Assembly (NCBI RefSeq): GCF_014839805.1
Contig: NC_051121.1
Span: 1,595,116-1,659,115 of the forward strand
DNA: 64,000 bases
From: Manduca sexta
Lineage: Eukaryota > Arthropoda > Insecta > Lepidoptera > Sphingidae
Direction of reading: 5' to 3'
Positions 24,101 to 32,146 of the stretch are shown here, one piece after another. A model generated the notes under the pieces. The model searched no databases. It was not told where the DNA came from and saw only the letters and a program-made list of their open reading frames with translations. A program made the position numbers and the translations under genes. Position 1 is the stretch's first letter. Each line of letters begins with the position of its first letter.

Positions 24101-26309
24101 TGAATTTTCTATTTCAAAAACTCAGTTTCTTGAGAAATTTCGAAACGTTTATATTTATGACTTCATTTCATGAATGCATCTTAATTCTAGGAAACTTAGG
24201 TTAAAGACTAATAACACTACATTAAATACATAATAATATATTCATATGTTGCAACATCATAGATGGTATATTACTATTTGATTTACAAGAGAATTCCATG
24301 GATTAGTATGATAAAAAACTAATTTGGGACATTAGTAGTGCCTTCAACAGTTTGAGACTGAATAGAATCTAGTCCACATAATTGGTATGGAACTTTCATT
24401 GCGTGTGGAAAAAAAATTATATAATCCAGAAACAATATTAATAGTGTCCGAACGAAAGTCGATTTCGCGCCGATGCCGAAACTAAAACATCGGTTATCGC
24501 CATAAGCTACGGCCTAAGCAGAAATATTGAAATTAAGACATTCAGTTCAAGATTGGTCAAGCTACAATCAATAATATAATTGATTTTAAAGAAAAAATAA
24601 AATTTTATATTGAATATCAATTTGTCAAAAATAAAAACATTTGAAATAATATGAATTATAACATTTATTTTCGTTTGATTTCGGCGCTATGTAGAATCTG
24701 ACACTTCGGTCGATATGAGGCCGAATTTGTCTAAAGCCGAAACTTCGGTCGGACACTAGACTATGAAAGTTGCGTTCCAAAGTATGAGCATAGGAGTAGT
24801 TATATCCGTCTAGTAAAATGCGTGGTAAGAACTCGTTGGTTTCTGTCGAGCAGCCAAGCACGAGACGTCTTCCGCGCAAGCGTACTCGCGCGCTCTGTTC
24901 GACGCGAGGCCGAAAAAAGACAAGTTGTAAGTGACCGCGCTTCATCGCTTCACGCGCCACCGCTGCATCGCTGCGTCGCTGTGTGCACTGATATACATGT
25001 TTTGGACAACCCTGTACCTTGATAGAAAACTTAATACTTAGGGATGCCAACTAAAAATAGTTTTTAAATCATTAAAATATTAATACATTGTTGAAAAAAT
25101 ATTTTATTTATTGCTTTTTGGTATGTAACATGCCACCTAAAAATAGTTTTTAAATCATTAAGAATTTTATACATTATTAAAGGAAGTACCTATGTATCGC
25201 TGTTTGATGCTCTTTTATGTGTTGCTCAATAAAAATAACTTTATTTTTATTATAAGCCTTAGAAACCTACATAATACTATCAAAATGATTTTTACTATGG
25301 TGAAGTCAAGTTCTAAACTAAAGTTTGCAAGATGGATAAAAATAAAGAATAATATTTCTTTTTCGATAAAGTTGGCAATCCTGAATAAATTGTTTTTTTT
25401 TTCGTGTGTAACCATAAAAAAATACATTTATATCTGTGTTTCACAGTTTATATTCGCTACTCTATTTCCACTTTTCAACCGTTAAGGTCCATTAAGTGCA
25501 AATTACTAACAATGGTGCCTGTAATGTATAAAAGCGATACCAGTAGTGGTATTTTTAAAGAAGAATAAAATCCTTAATATACAGAAAAAAAAATATCATG
25601 CTATTAACTAAAAAAAGTGCAAACATATAAAAAAAGCTGTAAAAAAGACTGTTATCGAACTCTTGGTGTGGGTGATACAACAAAAAAAACTTATTACAAC
25701 TAACAAAAGGCACTGTATAAATCATAGGCACAATGCACAGAATAATAAAGTCGATTTAGAGAACTATACTTTGGCGGAGATTATGTTAAATGAAATTTGC
25801 AATCCTAAATCGCTCATGTATTTTTTAATATAATTCATTAGATACACACATTTCATGTAATGTGTAAATCATCGATAATAATGTTAGAGTCTAGTAAATT
25901 AGAAAAAAACAGTTGAAGGGTTTGTTGAGGATCAGGTTTTAATGCACTTTGCTAAAAAAAATGATTTAAGATTTAAACCAATTTCGACTTATAATTTGAG
26001 TAAAAAAATATTATTATGAGTTTTTTTTAATTCACATTTATCATATGTATATGTCCTTTTTTTTCTAAAAAAAACCTGTTTATATATTTTTATTACACTC
26101 AGAGTTAGAATGAATCGAAATTTGCTTCTACTTGACTTTTTGTTTTATTTTCTAATACATCCACTCTCACCACAGACCGTTTCATTATCACGTGTTCATA
26201 CCATCGCTTGAGTGTAACTAGCAGAGCTTTATTATCATCCAGTGTTCTATAGTAGATCGACTTGTTTCAGCGTAGAACCAGCTTCTTAGAGGTGTTGGGA
26301 TGGAGGTAG
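6007..26309 (+). CDS. yem: Ubinuclein/yemanuclein (HIRA-complex H3.3 chaperone subunit), 13-15 exons
   Basis: Homologue of Drosophila yemanuclein and vertebrate UBN1/UBN2, nuclear proteins that with HIRA deposit histone H3.3. Coding exons, each bounded by GT/AG and joining in frame: 6007-6165, 12243-12344, 14145-14252, 14606-14746, 14985-15119, 15600-15687, 17435-17546, 17970-18119, 18478-18626, 19152-19329 (or from 19137), 19978-20058, 21229-21492, 22121-22997, then optional 23814-23871, then 26271 onward. The product is about 860-868 residues. In order: N-terminal HIRA-binding-like segment (about 23-53), HRD (about 67-155, with DPFAEHD, GYDETDSFIDN and GGFYIN motifs), acidic Ser/Glu tract (171-195), Lys-rich basic patch (216-230), middle ubinuclein domain (about 290-565), and a charged, probably disordered C-terminal tail (565-848). 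The start Met is at 6007, and the MSDPKRATL start precedes the conserved RLTINL segment. Domain recognition is strong; the 3' end is uncertain. Confidence 0.9.
6166..12242 (+). other. yem: yem intron 1 (6.1 kb)
   Basis: Mostly unique, AT-rich DNA. At 10040-10170 there is a fragment of a common insect repeat (GTCCACTGCTGAACATAGGC). A diverged SINE lies at 11331-11570 and a diverged family-A copy at about 11570-11770. From 6240 to 8400 the sequence is relatively T-rich and non-repetitive, with no exon I can support. Confidence 0.6.
11331..11570 (+). mobile_element. tRNA-derived SINE, diverged copy
   Basis: Starts CTTCGGTGTCGTAGTTGTAT and ends GGGATGGAACACACATGGCT .. GTGGGTGCCCCGGTTGC .. AAGGGCGTGATATGTG, the same order as the clean copies at 48627 and 50135. 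The B box is lost. Confidence 0.6.
12243..12344 (+). CDS. yem: yem exon 2 (start of HRD)
   Basis: The acceptor is ttccacatttcag and the donor gtgagt; 34 codons, phase 0 to 0. It encodes RKKRIENGKTTG followed by LDPFAEHDNDIIQCARIF and EQKY, the opening of the Hpc2-related domain. The KY ending continues directly into GGK in the next exon, the conserved KYGGK junction of ubinucleins. Confidence 0.9.
12395..12632 (+). mobile_element. Family F repeat, diverged copy
   Basis: TTTTGCCCGC start, CCAAGGTCTCGAACTATCTC body and CAGACGGATGCGGCGGGGGA end, with an internal AT insertion. It begins 50 nt downstream of the donor of yem exon 2. Confidence 0.55.
13240..13410. repeat. Short inverted-repeat element (MITE-like)
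   Basis: CCGATCCCAATTGACAATCC at the left and GGCGATCGGGATCTTTCATT at the right are roughly inverted, with CTGATTTGTCCATTTTTGCC inside. A related element is at 63640-63755 (CTGATTGGTCCATTTTTGAG, CGATTGGAATCATTTATTGA). Confidence 0.5.
14145..14252 (+). CDS. yem: yem exon 3 (HRD core)
   Basis: 36 codons, phase 0 to 0, acceptor attaaag, donor gtgaga. It encodes GGKSTYGKKGRSKIDEFADI then GAGYDETDSFIDNTEG. The GYDExDSFIDN motif is the most conserved signature of the HRD and in UBN1 contributes to H3.3 recognition. Confidence 0.93.
14606..14746 (+). CDS. yem: yem exon 4 (end of HRD)
   Basis: 47 codons, acceptor attttccag, donor gtcagt, phase 0 to 0. It begins YDEMIPPDIDTFHGGFYIN and continues CGSLEFKDVPNADL; GGFYIN.G.L.F is the conserved C-terminal end of the HRD. 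The tail is Gly/Asn/Arg-rich. The open frame running past 14746 is intron read-through. Confidence 0.92.
14985..15119 (+). CDS. yem: yem exon 5 (acidic Ser/Glu tract)
   Basis: 45 codons, acceptor tacattcag, donor gtaaat, phase 0 to 0. The start RRISSSSSEEESSES is a dense serine/glutamate run, a likely disordered segment with many casein-kinase-2-like sites (inferred from composition). Confidence 0.85.
15600..15687 (+). CDS. yem: yem exon 6 (Lys-rich basic patch)
   Basis: 29 codons plus 1 nt, acceptor tttttttcag, donor gtatgt. It encodes KNKKIEKKKAKKVRRTDSSA, a likely nuclear localisation or DNA-contact segment. It ends in phase 1, matching the next exon, which supplies AT to complete GAT. 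Confidence 0.85.
15974..16227. mobile_element. MITE with about 27-bp terminal inverted repeats, TA target
   Basis: The left end AAGTCTGTTCAGAAAGAGAA + CCGTCGTGG is mirrored at the right by CCACGACGG + TTCTCTTTCTGAACAGACT. TA flanks both sides (15972-73 and 16228-29), typical of Tc1/mariner-type MITEs. It lies inside a host repeat (family H) that is uninterrupted at 49580-49730. Confidence 0.75.
16370..16670 (-). repeat. Family G interspersed repeat
   Basis: CGACAGACGTTGTCCTGTCT, ATCGCTGACAGTTATTT and GTGATGGCGTGACCAAGGGA are the reverse complement of blocks at 43222-43512 (CCCTTGGTCACGCCATCACG, GACGGGACAACATCTGTCGG). Confidence 0.55.
16990..17165 (+). mobile_element. Family B interspersed element
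   Basis: GGATATATTTTATATCCGCC, AGGATAGCGACCACCGTA, TTCCGGGATCAGCCTG. Other copies: 20303-20515 (+), 23053-23266 (-), 40740-40945 (-), 44430-44530 (partial), 45768-45925 (-), 60040-60262 (+). Confidence 0.65.
17171..17280 (+). repeat. Family I repeat, adjoining family B
   Basis: CTGTAAGCCAGGATCAGCAG and GACACCGAGCAGTGAA match, inverted, 60725-60880 (CTGCTGATCCTGGCTTACAG). The two blocks are separate families, since most family-B copies lack this one. Confidence 0.5.
17435..17546 (+). CDS. yem: yem exon 7 (Ser/Thr-rich linker)
   Basis: Acceptor tatccacag, donor gtaaaa; enters in phase 1 and leaves in phase 2. It encodes a polar linker (DNAQGDGESADSRTSQSDS and on) with no recognisable fold. 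GC content is clearly higher than in the flanking introns, which supports coding. Confidence 0.82.
17970..18119 (+). CDS. yem: yem exon 8 (start of middle domain)
   Basis: 150 nt, phase 2 to 2 (frame-neutral if skipped). It encodes ELPVHVVQAVQELEEAV, then GKMLRDNPNINHKDLLNNAD and HYIDR, a helical stretch like the region of UBN1/2 that precedes the LP..LL..L motif. Acceptor gtatttccag, donor gtaata. Confidence 0.85.
18165..18300 (+). mobile_element. Possible SINE head in yem intron 8
   Basis: GGTACGGCTCGGTAGCCGTA followed by a B-box-like CTTGGGTTCGAATCCAGGG and a GTGTCAACACAGAGACTGAA tail. It does not fold into a clean tRNA cloverleaf by eye. Confidence 0.4.
18478..18626 (+). CDS. yem: yem exon 9 (GC-rich helix and Thr12 tract)
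   Basis: Acceptor gtccgcag. It encodes LESAAAGACSERVSRAVRAR, then AARALRLPRHALLHHLR, then 12 consecutive Thr from an ACC microsatellite. The LRLPRHALLHHLR segment matches the ubinuclein motif where a Leu-rich helix follows LP. The donor gtacgt begins at 18627, directly after the repeat. Two other frames are also open here and would give poly-His or poly-Pro, but only this frame (phase 2 in, phase 1 out) joins the neighbours. Confidence 0.83.
18590..18626 (+). repeat. yem: ACC trinucleotide microsatellite in a yem exon
   Basis: Twelve ACC units plus A, translated as Thr12, ending exactly at the splice donor of exon 9. Purely repetitive, so probably length-variable. Confidence 0.85.
19152..19329 (+). 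CDS. yem: yem exon 10 (Thr-rich linker, KLTEEQRE helix)
   Basis: Two acceptors fit the same phase: acattccag (exon from 19152) and aaaactag (exon from 19137), differing by five residues. The first has the better acceptor context. It encodes a Thr/Ala-rich linker, then GHKRKLDDDHEEDYSKLTEE and QREAKIVETLQR. Donor gtgagt, phase 2 out. Confidence 0.8.
19978..20058 (+). CDS. yem: yem exon 11 (helical part of middle domain)
   Basis: 81 nt, phase 2 to 2. It encodes LKALIEECKPAMIAKYNAEC and ERVHEER, corresponding to the amphipathic helix upstream of the PKRRFPW motif in ubinucleins. Acceptor gattccag, donor gtattt. Confidence 0.85.
20303..20515 (+). mobile_element. Family B interspersed element
   Basis: GGTAGGATATTTATATCTGC, CTGGATAGCGACCACCGTAC, GTTCCGGGATCACCCTGT and CCGCTTGCCATCAGGTTC. 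Full-length and forward, in yem intron 11. Confidence 0.65.
21229..21492 (+). CDS. yem: yem exon 12 (core of ubinuclein middle domain)
   Basis: 264 nt, phase 2 to 2, and by eye roughly four-fifths G+C against very AT-rich introns. It encodes VERRMPKRRFPWCGRARALL, TQLVRLARP and LLEARVLPLFPAGFVRMPTL. The K-R-R-F-x-W and VLPLFPxGF motifs mark the conserved middle domain (UBN_AB type). An inserted Ala/Gly-rich loop is longer than I expect for the family. Acceptor gtatttgtag, donor gtgagt. Confidence 0.87.
22121..22997 (+). CDS. yem: yem exon 13 (long C-terminal exon)
   Basis: 877 nt, phase 2 in, phase 0 out. It begins DLTKEIKVSEIKRQRAPSTS after the split codon and encodes a long Lys/Asp/Pro-rich disordered tail with PHKS-like spacing but no domain. 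Near the end is KAIDEFDSIIRGLKQME, then the donor gttggt at 22998. The frame reads on into the intron (VGTTVLYMIWVW), which looks non-coding. Confidence 0.85.
23053..23266 (-). mobile_element. Family B interspersed element, reverse
   Basis: CACCTGATGGTAAATGGAGT, CTCGACAGTCGACACAATTA, GAACCCGGAACGCGACACAC and ATATATCCTACCACCTGC. It sits in yem intron 13, 56 nt after the donor. Confidence 0.65.
23333..23416 (-). repeat. Fragment of a GGCCC-type SINE tail
   Basis: AGAAGAGGCCCATGCTCAGC and GCCAGGTGTAAGACC resemble, inverted, the 1517-1620 end of the SINE. It abuts the MITE at 23417, which seems to have landed at its edge. Confidence 0.4.
23417..23751. mobile_element. 335-bp MITE with about 40-bp imperfect inverted repeats
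   Basis: The left CAGGGTCATTTTGACATTGC and right mirror GTAATGTCAAAATGACCCTG extend inward through GGTTTCATTTAGTAA. TATA flanks both ends, consistent with a TA duplication. It lies in the intron before optional yem exon 14. Confidence 0.8.
23814..23871 (+). CDS. yem: yem optional exon 14
   Basis: Acceptor ttcattccag is good and the donor gtgaat is weak. It enters in phase 0 with HSQEPTKFNSNSFGSVISN and leaves in phase 1. If it joins 26271, the next codons are GCG then TAG, so the protein ends ...SVISNA. If the donor is not used, the frame runs to a stop at about 23988 through AT-rich, intron-like sequence. It may be an alternative or spurious exon. Confidence 0.45.
24442..24758. mobile_element. 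Inverted-repeat element with TAGTGTCCG termini
   Basis: The left TAGTGTCCGAACGAAAGT and reverse-complemented right TAGTGTCCGACCGAAGTT agree at 15 of 18 positions. The inside carries repeated CCGAA motifs (GCCGAAACTTCGG). Non-autonomous DNA transposon; superfamily unassigned. Confidence 0.6.
25040..25185 (+). repeat. Short direct duplication
   Basis: GCCAACTAAAAATAGTTTTT + AAATCATTAA at 25047 recurs as GCCACCTAAAAATAGTTTTT + AAATCATTAA at 25133, about 86 bp later. Confidence 0.55.
26271..26309 (+). CDS. yem: yem last exon, alternative C-termini
   Basis: Acceptor cttgtttcag. All three frames stop before the next GT, as expected of a terminal exon. If exon 13 splices here directly (phase 0), the end is RRTSFLEVLGWR with TAG at 26307-26309. 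If exon 14 is included, the stop is TAG at 26273-26275. The sequence after 26309 would be 3' UTR; a GTAAGT at 26314 is probably coincidental. Confidence 0.5.
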   Translation, partial: RRTSFLEVLGWR

Positions 26310-26739
26310 TGTCGGTAAGTGTTTACTTACCAACATAAATAATGATAGCATAGTTGTAGTTTAATAGTGTGTTGAACAATGAGGCTAAAGAATCATATAT
26401 ACTAATTTAATATTAGGAATTATGATTTTGTGGCCTGGACTTAGGTAATATGTATTATAAATTAATCATTAGTAGAAAAAAAAAAAAGTTAAGTTCAGAA
26501 AAAAGTATTTAAAATTTTTGGTAATTTACCAAGTCGATATTCTATAGGAACACCATACATAGCTAACATTTTCAATCAGACTAACCATTTTTATTACTGT
26601 AAATTTTTCGATAACTTTATACTTGTATTTTTCAGATTCTGATACATCTGCAATGAAGATGATAAAATCATAGAAAGGTTGTTAAAAATAACACAGAAGA
26701 GTCTATTTATAAACCAAGACCTTGGAAACGCTAATCTTT

Positions 26740-27110
26740 GTCGACTACAAGTGGCTTTATCGATGTCGATAAATGAACTCGGCGTTTTATAAAACGAGGT
26801 TTGTTCGATAAATCACAAATAGTTCCTTAGAATGTAAAAATATTATTCACAACGATCTATCGACATCGATAGAGTTGTCTGACGCTAGCACGTGATTTTT
26901 GTCGACTATCGATGGAAGACTATGAGTAGATAGCTTATGTAATAGTCATAAGAGTTTTGTTGATCGAATCTGTCTACGAATGTCGATGAATGTGACGATA
27001 TTGTTCGTATCGAAGGACAGCATGTCGATATTCTATTACTAAAAATATCGATATAAAACTTCCATGTATAGGGTACAGAGCATAACTATGAGCAACTTTT
27101 ATATCGAGCG
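26740..27110. promoter_or_regulatory. Cluster of CGATA/TATCGATA motifs
   Basis: At least ten CGATA or TATCG pentamers lie within about 350 bp (26767, 26816, 26858, 26867, 26907, 26996, 27008, 27026, 27046, 27102), including a perfect TATCGATA at 27046-27053 and ATCGACATCGAT-like palindromes. In Drosophila, clustered CGATA marks BEAF-32 boundary sites and TATCGATA is the DREF site. Its place between two convergent genes makes a boundary plausible, but a repeat origin is not excluded. Confidence 0.4.
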
Positions 27111-27567
27111 GCATAAAAGTCATTTCTAAAAACTAGGCCATTTTTTCTATTTATTATGCTGCTGGTCATATTCGGTAAACAATTTTCAGTGAACCAATTT
27201 GAATTGAAGTATTCTCTAAACAAAATATTCTGTTTCTATTACTTCTTAATACCAAATACTTCCAAAATATTTTTTATGGCCGAGAACTTTTTTTTATTAA
27301 TATTACATTTGGGTCACTATGACTTGCGGCCTTATATAACACTAGAAAGTAGTTTCGCGATGTTTTTCTTTGTTGTATGTATTAATTACAGCTTCCTTAC
27401 ATTTGTATATACACAGACAATAGCAAATTAACAGTTTTATATTGTTTCATACGTGGAATTTATAATATTGCGTAATGTATTTTCTAAATTTTAATATCAC
27501 AAACTTGTAGGATCCGTGTAATGGCAGGGCAATGCTTTGTGAAAAAAAAAATCAACTTGAAAATAGC

Positions 27568-27683
27568 AAAAACGACACGAGAGTCCGCGTCGTTTCACTG
27601 TGATTGGTCTAGAGACTAACACGTCACACTTAACCAATTACAATCGTCACAGTTAAACGAAACGGACCTTCGTCGTATTTTTG
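27568..27683. repeat. Imperfect inverted repeat (hairpin)
   Basis: AACGACACGAGAGTCCGCGT..GTTTCACTGTGATTGGT is mirrored by ACCAATTACAATCGTCACAG..AAACGAAACGGACCTTCGTC. Probably a small palindromic MITE; no second copy recognised in the window. Confidence 0.5.
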
Positions 27684-27799
27684 CCATGTTCTAAAAGGGC
27701 TGTTTATTTTTATATGAGAGTAAATACACACGTCAGACTCGAGGTCATGTCCTAACAATTGTCCATATAAAAAAATATTCTCTAAAAGCTTATACTAAA

Positions 27800-28315
27800 A
27801 GTGGAGGCTACACCAAGATATTTGAACTCAAATAACCTGAGTTGTTCGTCTCTTTCTAAACACGACAGCTCCATATTATTTAGAGACAGATCATCTCTAG
27901 AAAGATACCAAGTACCTTGATATTCAAAACCATGGATTTGCAATCAGCAAGCATAATTTGAAAACTCTGTATTTATCCCTATTGGATCGATTACATAACA
28001 AATAAATGCCAAATACCTATCTTCTATTCGCACTGGTTTAAATAACTCTTTCACACAAGTTTTGACTTTACTTTCAGAATTTGTATTTGTCTGTACGGAA
28101 CACTGTTTTTCATTGGATTTGTTAGAAAATACCATATCTATAATTTTTAAATATGGCCTCCATTCTGTGATAGCCCACGGCCCTGCCACTTCCCGGACAA
28201 TGCTCGGTGCGTGCAAATTATAAAGGTTGCTACAACCATAGTCTCTGGATCCCGTGCTAGATACTGCAACGTTTCTAATAGCGAGTGTTCATTCATACGA
28301 CAACGTATTACAAAA
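27800..28315 (-). pseudogene. Degenerate coding relic of unknown family
   Basis: Read on the minus strand from 28315, one frame is open through NEHSLLETLQYLARDPETMV. The adjacent frame then stays open from about 28270, through EVAGPWAITEWRPYLKIIDM and DRYLAFICYVIDPIGINTEF, to a TGA at 27944. It resumes in the same frame with HGFEYQGTWYLSRDDLSLNN and RLFEFKYLGVAST. The protein-like composition, one frameshift and one in-frame stop suggest a decayed gene or transposon ORF. I do not recognise the family. Confidence 0.35.
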
Positions 28316-28870
28316 TATTAGTTACACATCACAAATTTAACAATAAGGATAGATCGCTGACTCATTATTGTAAAGGTACATTGCTATATGATATTGCAAA
28401 TTGAATTATATATATACATGATACTATGTCTTTTTCAGTGAATATTTTCAATAGTAAAAGATAAATAAAGGGGGTACCAAGAATTATGCTTTTCTAATTT
28501 TAGGTTCAGCGCAGACGGACTGATCTGATAACAAATGAAGCTTCATCTTGTATTTTCATGTGATTTATTTATAAATTCAAACAGCTATGTACGGATTTGT
28601 TTAAGTAAAATCTGCAGTATCCAAAGACTATTTAATAGATCAACTCAATTTCGATCTGAAGTGCGATATCTCATAAGATACTGTCAAATTAAAGACAGCA
28701 TCTTAAGATAGACGCTATATAATAAACCAATATTAACATCAGCTCAACGATATCTTGTCACAATATGTGACGGATTTTGACAACTGAGTAGTTTATTTTT
28801 ACAGCCCCATCTCGGCTGAGAACAGACTTTTAAATACTAGCTTGGTTTATTAAATAGTTCAATACATTAT

Positions 28871-29328
28871 CAGTCTTAGTTATAAAAAAATCGCAAAACT
28901 ATGCTTAGTTAAAACACAAATTGTCTCGATCAGCTGTAAGTCAAAACCCGCCATCTTGCCTCTTAATTAGTTTAAGGCGATACCTCAAGGTCCATTTTCA
29001 TACATTTTGTTTCGGCTTTAATCTGGGTAACTAAACAAGTATTGGCAAGTAAAGAATTTAAATTCACGTCTAGTTAGTGATTAGTTCTCAAATAATTAAT
29101 AATCATGGATATTTCGGCCTTTAAAATTTAATATGACGAAATTTTTAAGGCAGAAATATCCATGATTATTAATTATTTTTACATTTTTCTTTCAACTGCG
29201 AGAACTAATTTTTACATTTTTCTTTCAACTGCGAGAGCCTTAAATTAGAAACCGTTGGTGTTTTTGACAGCTATTTAATCAACTCTTAACCACCTCTTAA
29301 CGCGAAAACAAATTTATAAGTAAGACTG
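28871..29328. mobile_element. Family D MITE, interrupted by a foldback element
   Basis: The termini CAGTCTTAGTTATAAA and TTTATAAGTAAGACTG are inverted repeats. The body (CTCGATCAGCTGTAAGTCAA, CCCGCCATCTTGCCTC, TTTTTGACAGCTATTTAATC, ACTCTTAACCACC) matches 45202-45392 and 47270-47447. A 264-bp element occupies 28976-29239. Confidence 0.75.
28976..29239. mobile_element. Foldback MITE inserted at TTAA inside family D
   Basis: Flanked by TTAA at 28972-28975 and 29240-29243. It carries the same blocks as 42176-42464 (AAGGTCCATTTTCATACATT, TTAAATTCACGTCTAGTTAG, GGATATTTCGGCCTTTAAAA and its inverse). The right arm is truncated and bears a short tandem copy of TTTTTCTTTCAACTGCGAGA. Confidence 0.75.
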
Positions 29329-32130
29329 TAAATGTCTACTTGAGATTTTACTCAAAGTTGAGATTTATTAATAGGGTCCTAAGATTGATTTTGTTTTGTT
29401 ATCGATTGTTCCTTAACACTTGTCAGCGCTGATCGTGTTTGAATGAACGCTCGCTTCTATTACTAAGTTTGTTAGAGAACAAGCGTATTTTGTATAAACG
29501 GTATATTTTTGTTTGGCTCGATGGAAGTATAGATGTTATTGCTCCACATTGACCGCGTATAGCCGCCTATATATAGAATAGGAGCAGTGGAATATCAAAC
29601 TATAGAAATTAATGCCGCCATAATTATCGGTTGCAATTTTTCTTCTGTCGATTTTGAATTCGATGCAATTGCGAAGTGCAGTATGTTGTGCCGCGTTAAT
29701 GGTATGGACAGTATCATTTCCAAGGAATACTTGAATTTTCTAGAGTATCAAAATGTTTATTTTTTGAAACGTCATATAAATGACTAGCCTATCGAATAAA
29801 AAATGTCTTCTCGTTTTTGCAATTAGTAAAGTATTTTTTTTTTATTTGCATGATTATAACACAGTTACATAACTATAAAAGGCCTACAAGATTTTATAAT
29901 TTAAATTATTTAATAGTTTTTAAATTCTAAATCTATTAGTGGCGACTTGCACTGCACCTTTTTTTTACAAAAATTTAAATTTGTTTTATATTTATATGTA
30001 TTGGATTCATGCATTAATATATTTCTTTCTTGTCTATGTTTATTTAAAATATTTTTTTGTGTGCGTGTGATCTTAAAAATAATCTAAATTCTTTCCAACC
30101 ATAACCTAAGACAATATATAAATCATAAATTTATTGTTTCAAATCATATATAAATGTGGAGCAGTAATTTATTTTTACATACTATAAATAATCGTATCTC
30201 CAAAGGGCTTGTGTACAGAGTGAATGTAGGAGCAATTTTCGGAAACAAAAAATGATTATTTTGAACGAACAATCGATGATTTTGTTTTGTGATCAATTTG
30301 AGAATATTGTTTGTAAATCCGAAATTCCAAATTAAGCCCAATGTAATAATTATGAATAAATATTTATATGAATAGTAGATGTTTGGTTTCATTTTTGTGA
30401 TGCGTAATATACTTGAATTATCATTCTTTCTTTATGGTATGTAAAATTTTAAATACAAAAAAAATGTCCATTATCATCCAACTAATTAAACAACAAAACT
30501 AAAAAGGTTCGTAAATAAAAACGCCAAATTTATGAATATTTTTTTATTAATTTCACAAAAGTATATTCATTAAAAGCCACAGTTTGAAGGCTTTTAAGCT
30601 GTTAAAGCGATGACTTCATATAACATTATTTATCCCATTGTATTTATTTCAACAGTGAGCTAGAAAACAGGAATTCTCAAGCTATCTAAACTACATAGTA
30701 AACGTTTATATTTTATAGAAAATATTGACATTACTTCACTCGCAGGCAGTCGAAGCTTCACATGTCGCGTCTAACGAGGTCGCGCGCACGAGCGTCTCGA
30801 CCGCCGCGTTCCGAACGCCGCGGCACGCTCGCGCCCGCCCCAATATCAATTTGTATAAATAATGACTTTTACTTAGCATTAAAGTGACACTATGATTACG
30901 TATTACAGAACAGCTCAGTGTATTCGTTTTATAAGTGTGAAGCGACACTGATTCTAACACTTAAAATATATTTCAAAGCTATTTTTGTGAGTTCTAACTT
31001 GATAGCCTTACCTAGAGGGAGATGGGAGTGACCTTCAAGAGTTGAGGTGTCGAACAACGTTATTGTAAACTGTCAATTTGATATTGACAGATGTCAAATC
31101 AGATATTGACTTACATGAACCACCAAAAGGCCTCTCCCAGTTAATATTATTTTACTTATATTTTTCGAGTGTTACAGACACAAAAACACATTAACAGTAC
31201 AATATTATATCGATTATTCCTTTGAACTTTACCTAGATGCAAGCGCGATGTCTTCTCAGTCGACCAAGCATAAAACTTGCGACTGGTAACTAAACCTTGT
31301 TTATAACCAGGATTATTTCCGAATCTTATAAAGGTCCCTAATTCTATATTATAACTATATCATTTGTTTTCGAGGAAAATAAGCTTTTAGATGACAGATG
31401 ACGCTGCCAAGAGCTCTTGAAAGCAATGGGCCATTTTAGAGCCAGCACGCCCTTCCAGAAAAGTCGCGTTTTTTTAACCGCAGTACTGCGAATTAAACGC
31501 AGAATTGCGCGGTAATTCCGGACTGACAGTGCGCGCTAGCCCTTAATAGCGACTTTACGGACATATATCTATACACAAAAAGGAATTTGTATTTAATATA
31601 TTTTATGTATTAAAATATATAATTAGTGAAAGCTCAACGTGTTCCTTACATTACAGTTATGAAGTTTGCTGGAGGCGTGTCTTATGATTACATTTTGACA
31701 AACAATACGAAAAATTCCAAAAATGTGATTTCATAAATCATATCCACACCAACGCACACATGCATATAATTTTATAAAGATCTCCGCTTAAAAAGCTATA
31801 AATACACATCATAATACTCAATGCGGTGACATACAAAAAATATTCATCTTTTGCAATTGAAACTCTATCTTAAAGCTTAAGCAAAAATAAACTCTTCTAT
31901 ACATAGGGTCCTATTTTCTACACGAAGAACGCGATGTTCGAGTACCGATATCTTACCTAGAATCATACCGTGCTCCACTCCACGCCGCCACATCTTTCCC
32001 ACTACTGGAATGGTCCTATTCAATCGCATATTATATTACTGTTATACAATTATTTACAAGATACCATAAGTACTAAGTTACATAACAAATTTTACACAAA
32101 AGAAACTTACGACTAACACCAATAACGTGC

Positions 32131-32146
32131 CGTGTGACGTCACACG
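32131..32146. promoter_or_regulatory. 16-bp CRE palindrome
   Basis: CGTGTGACGTCACACG is its own reverse complement and contains the full CREB/ATF site TGACGTCA. Other full sites lie at 17778 and 38160, both without the extended palindrome. It is about 1.4 kb beyond the Fe65 stop. Confidence 0.4.
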
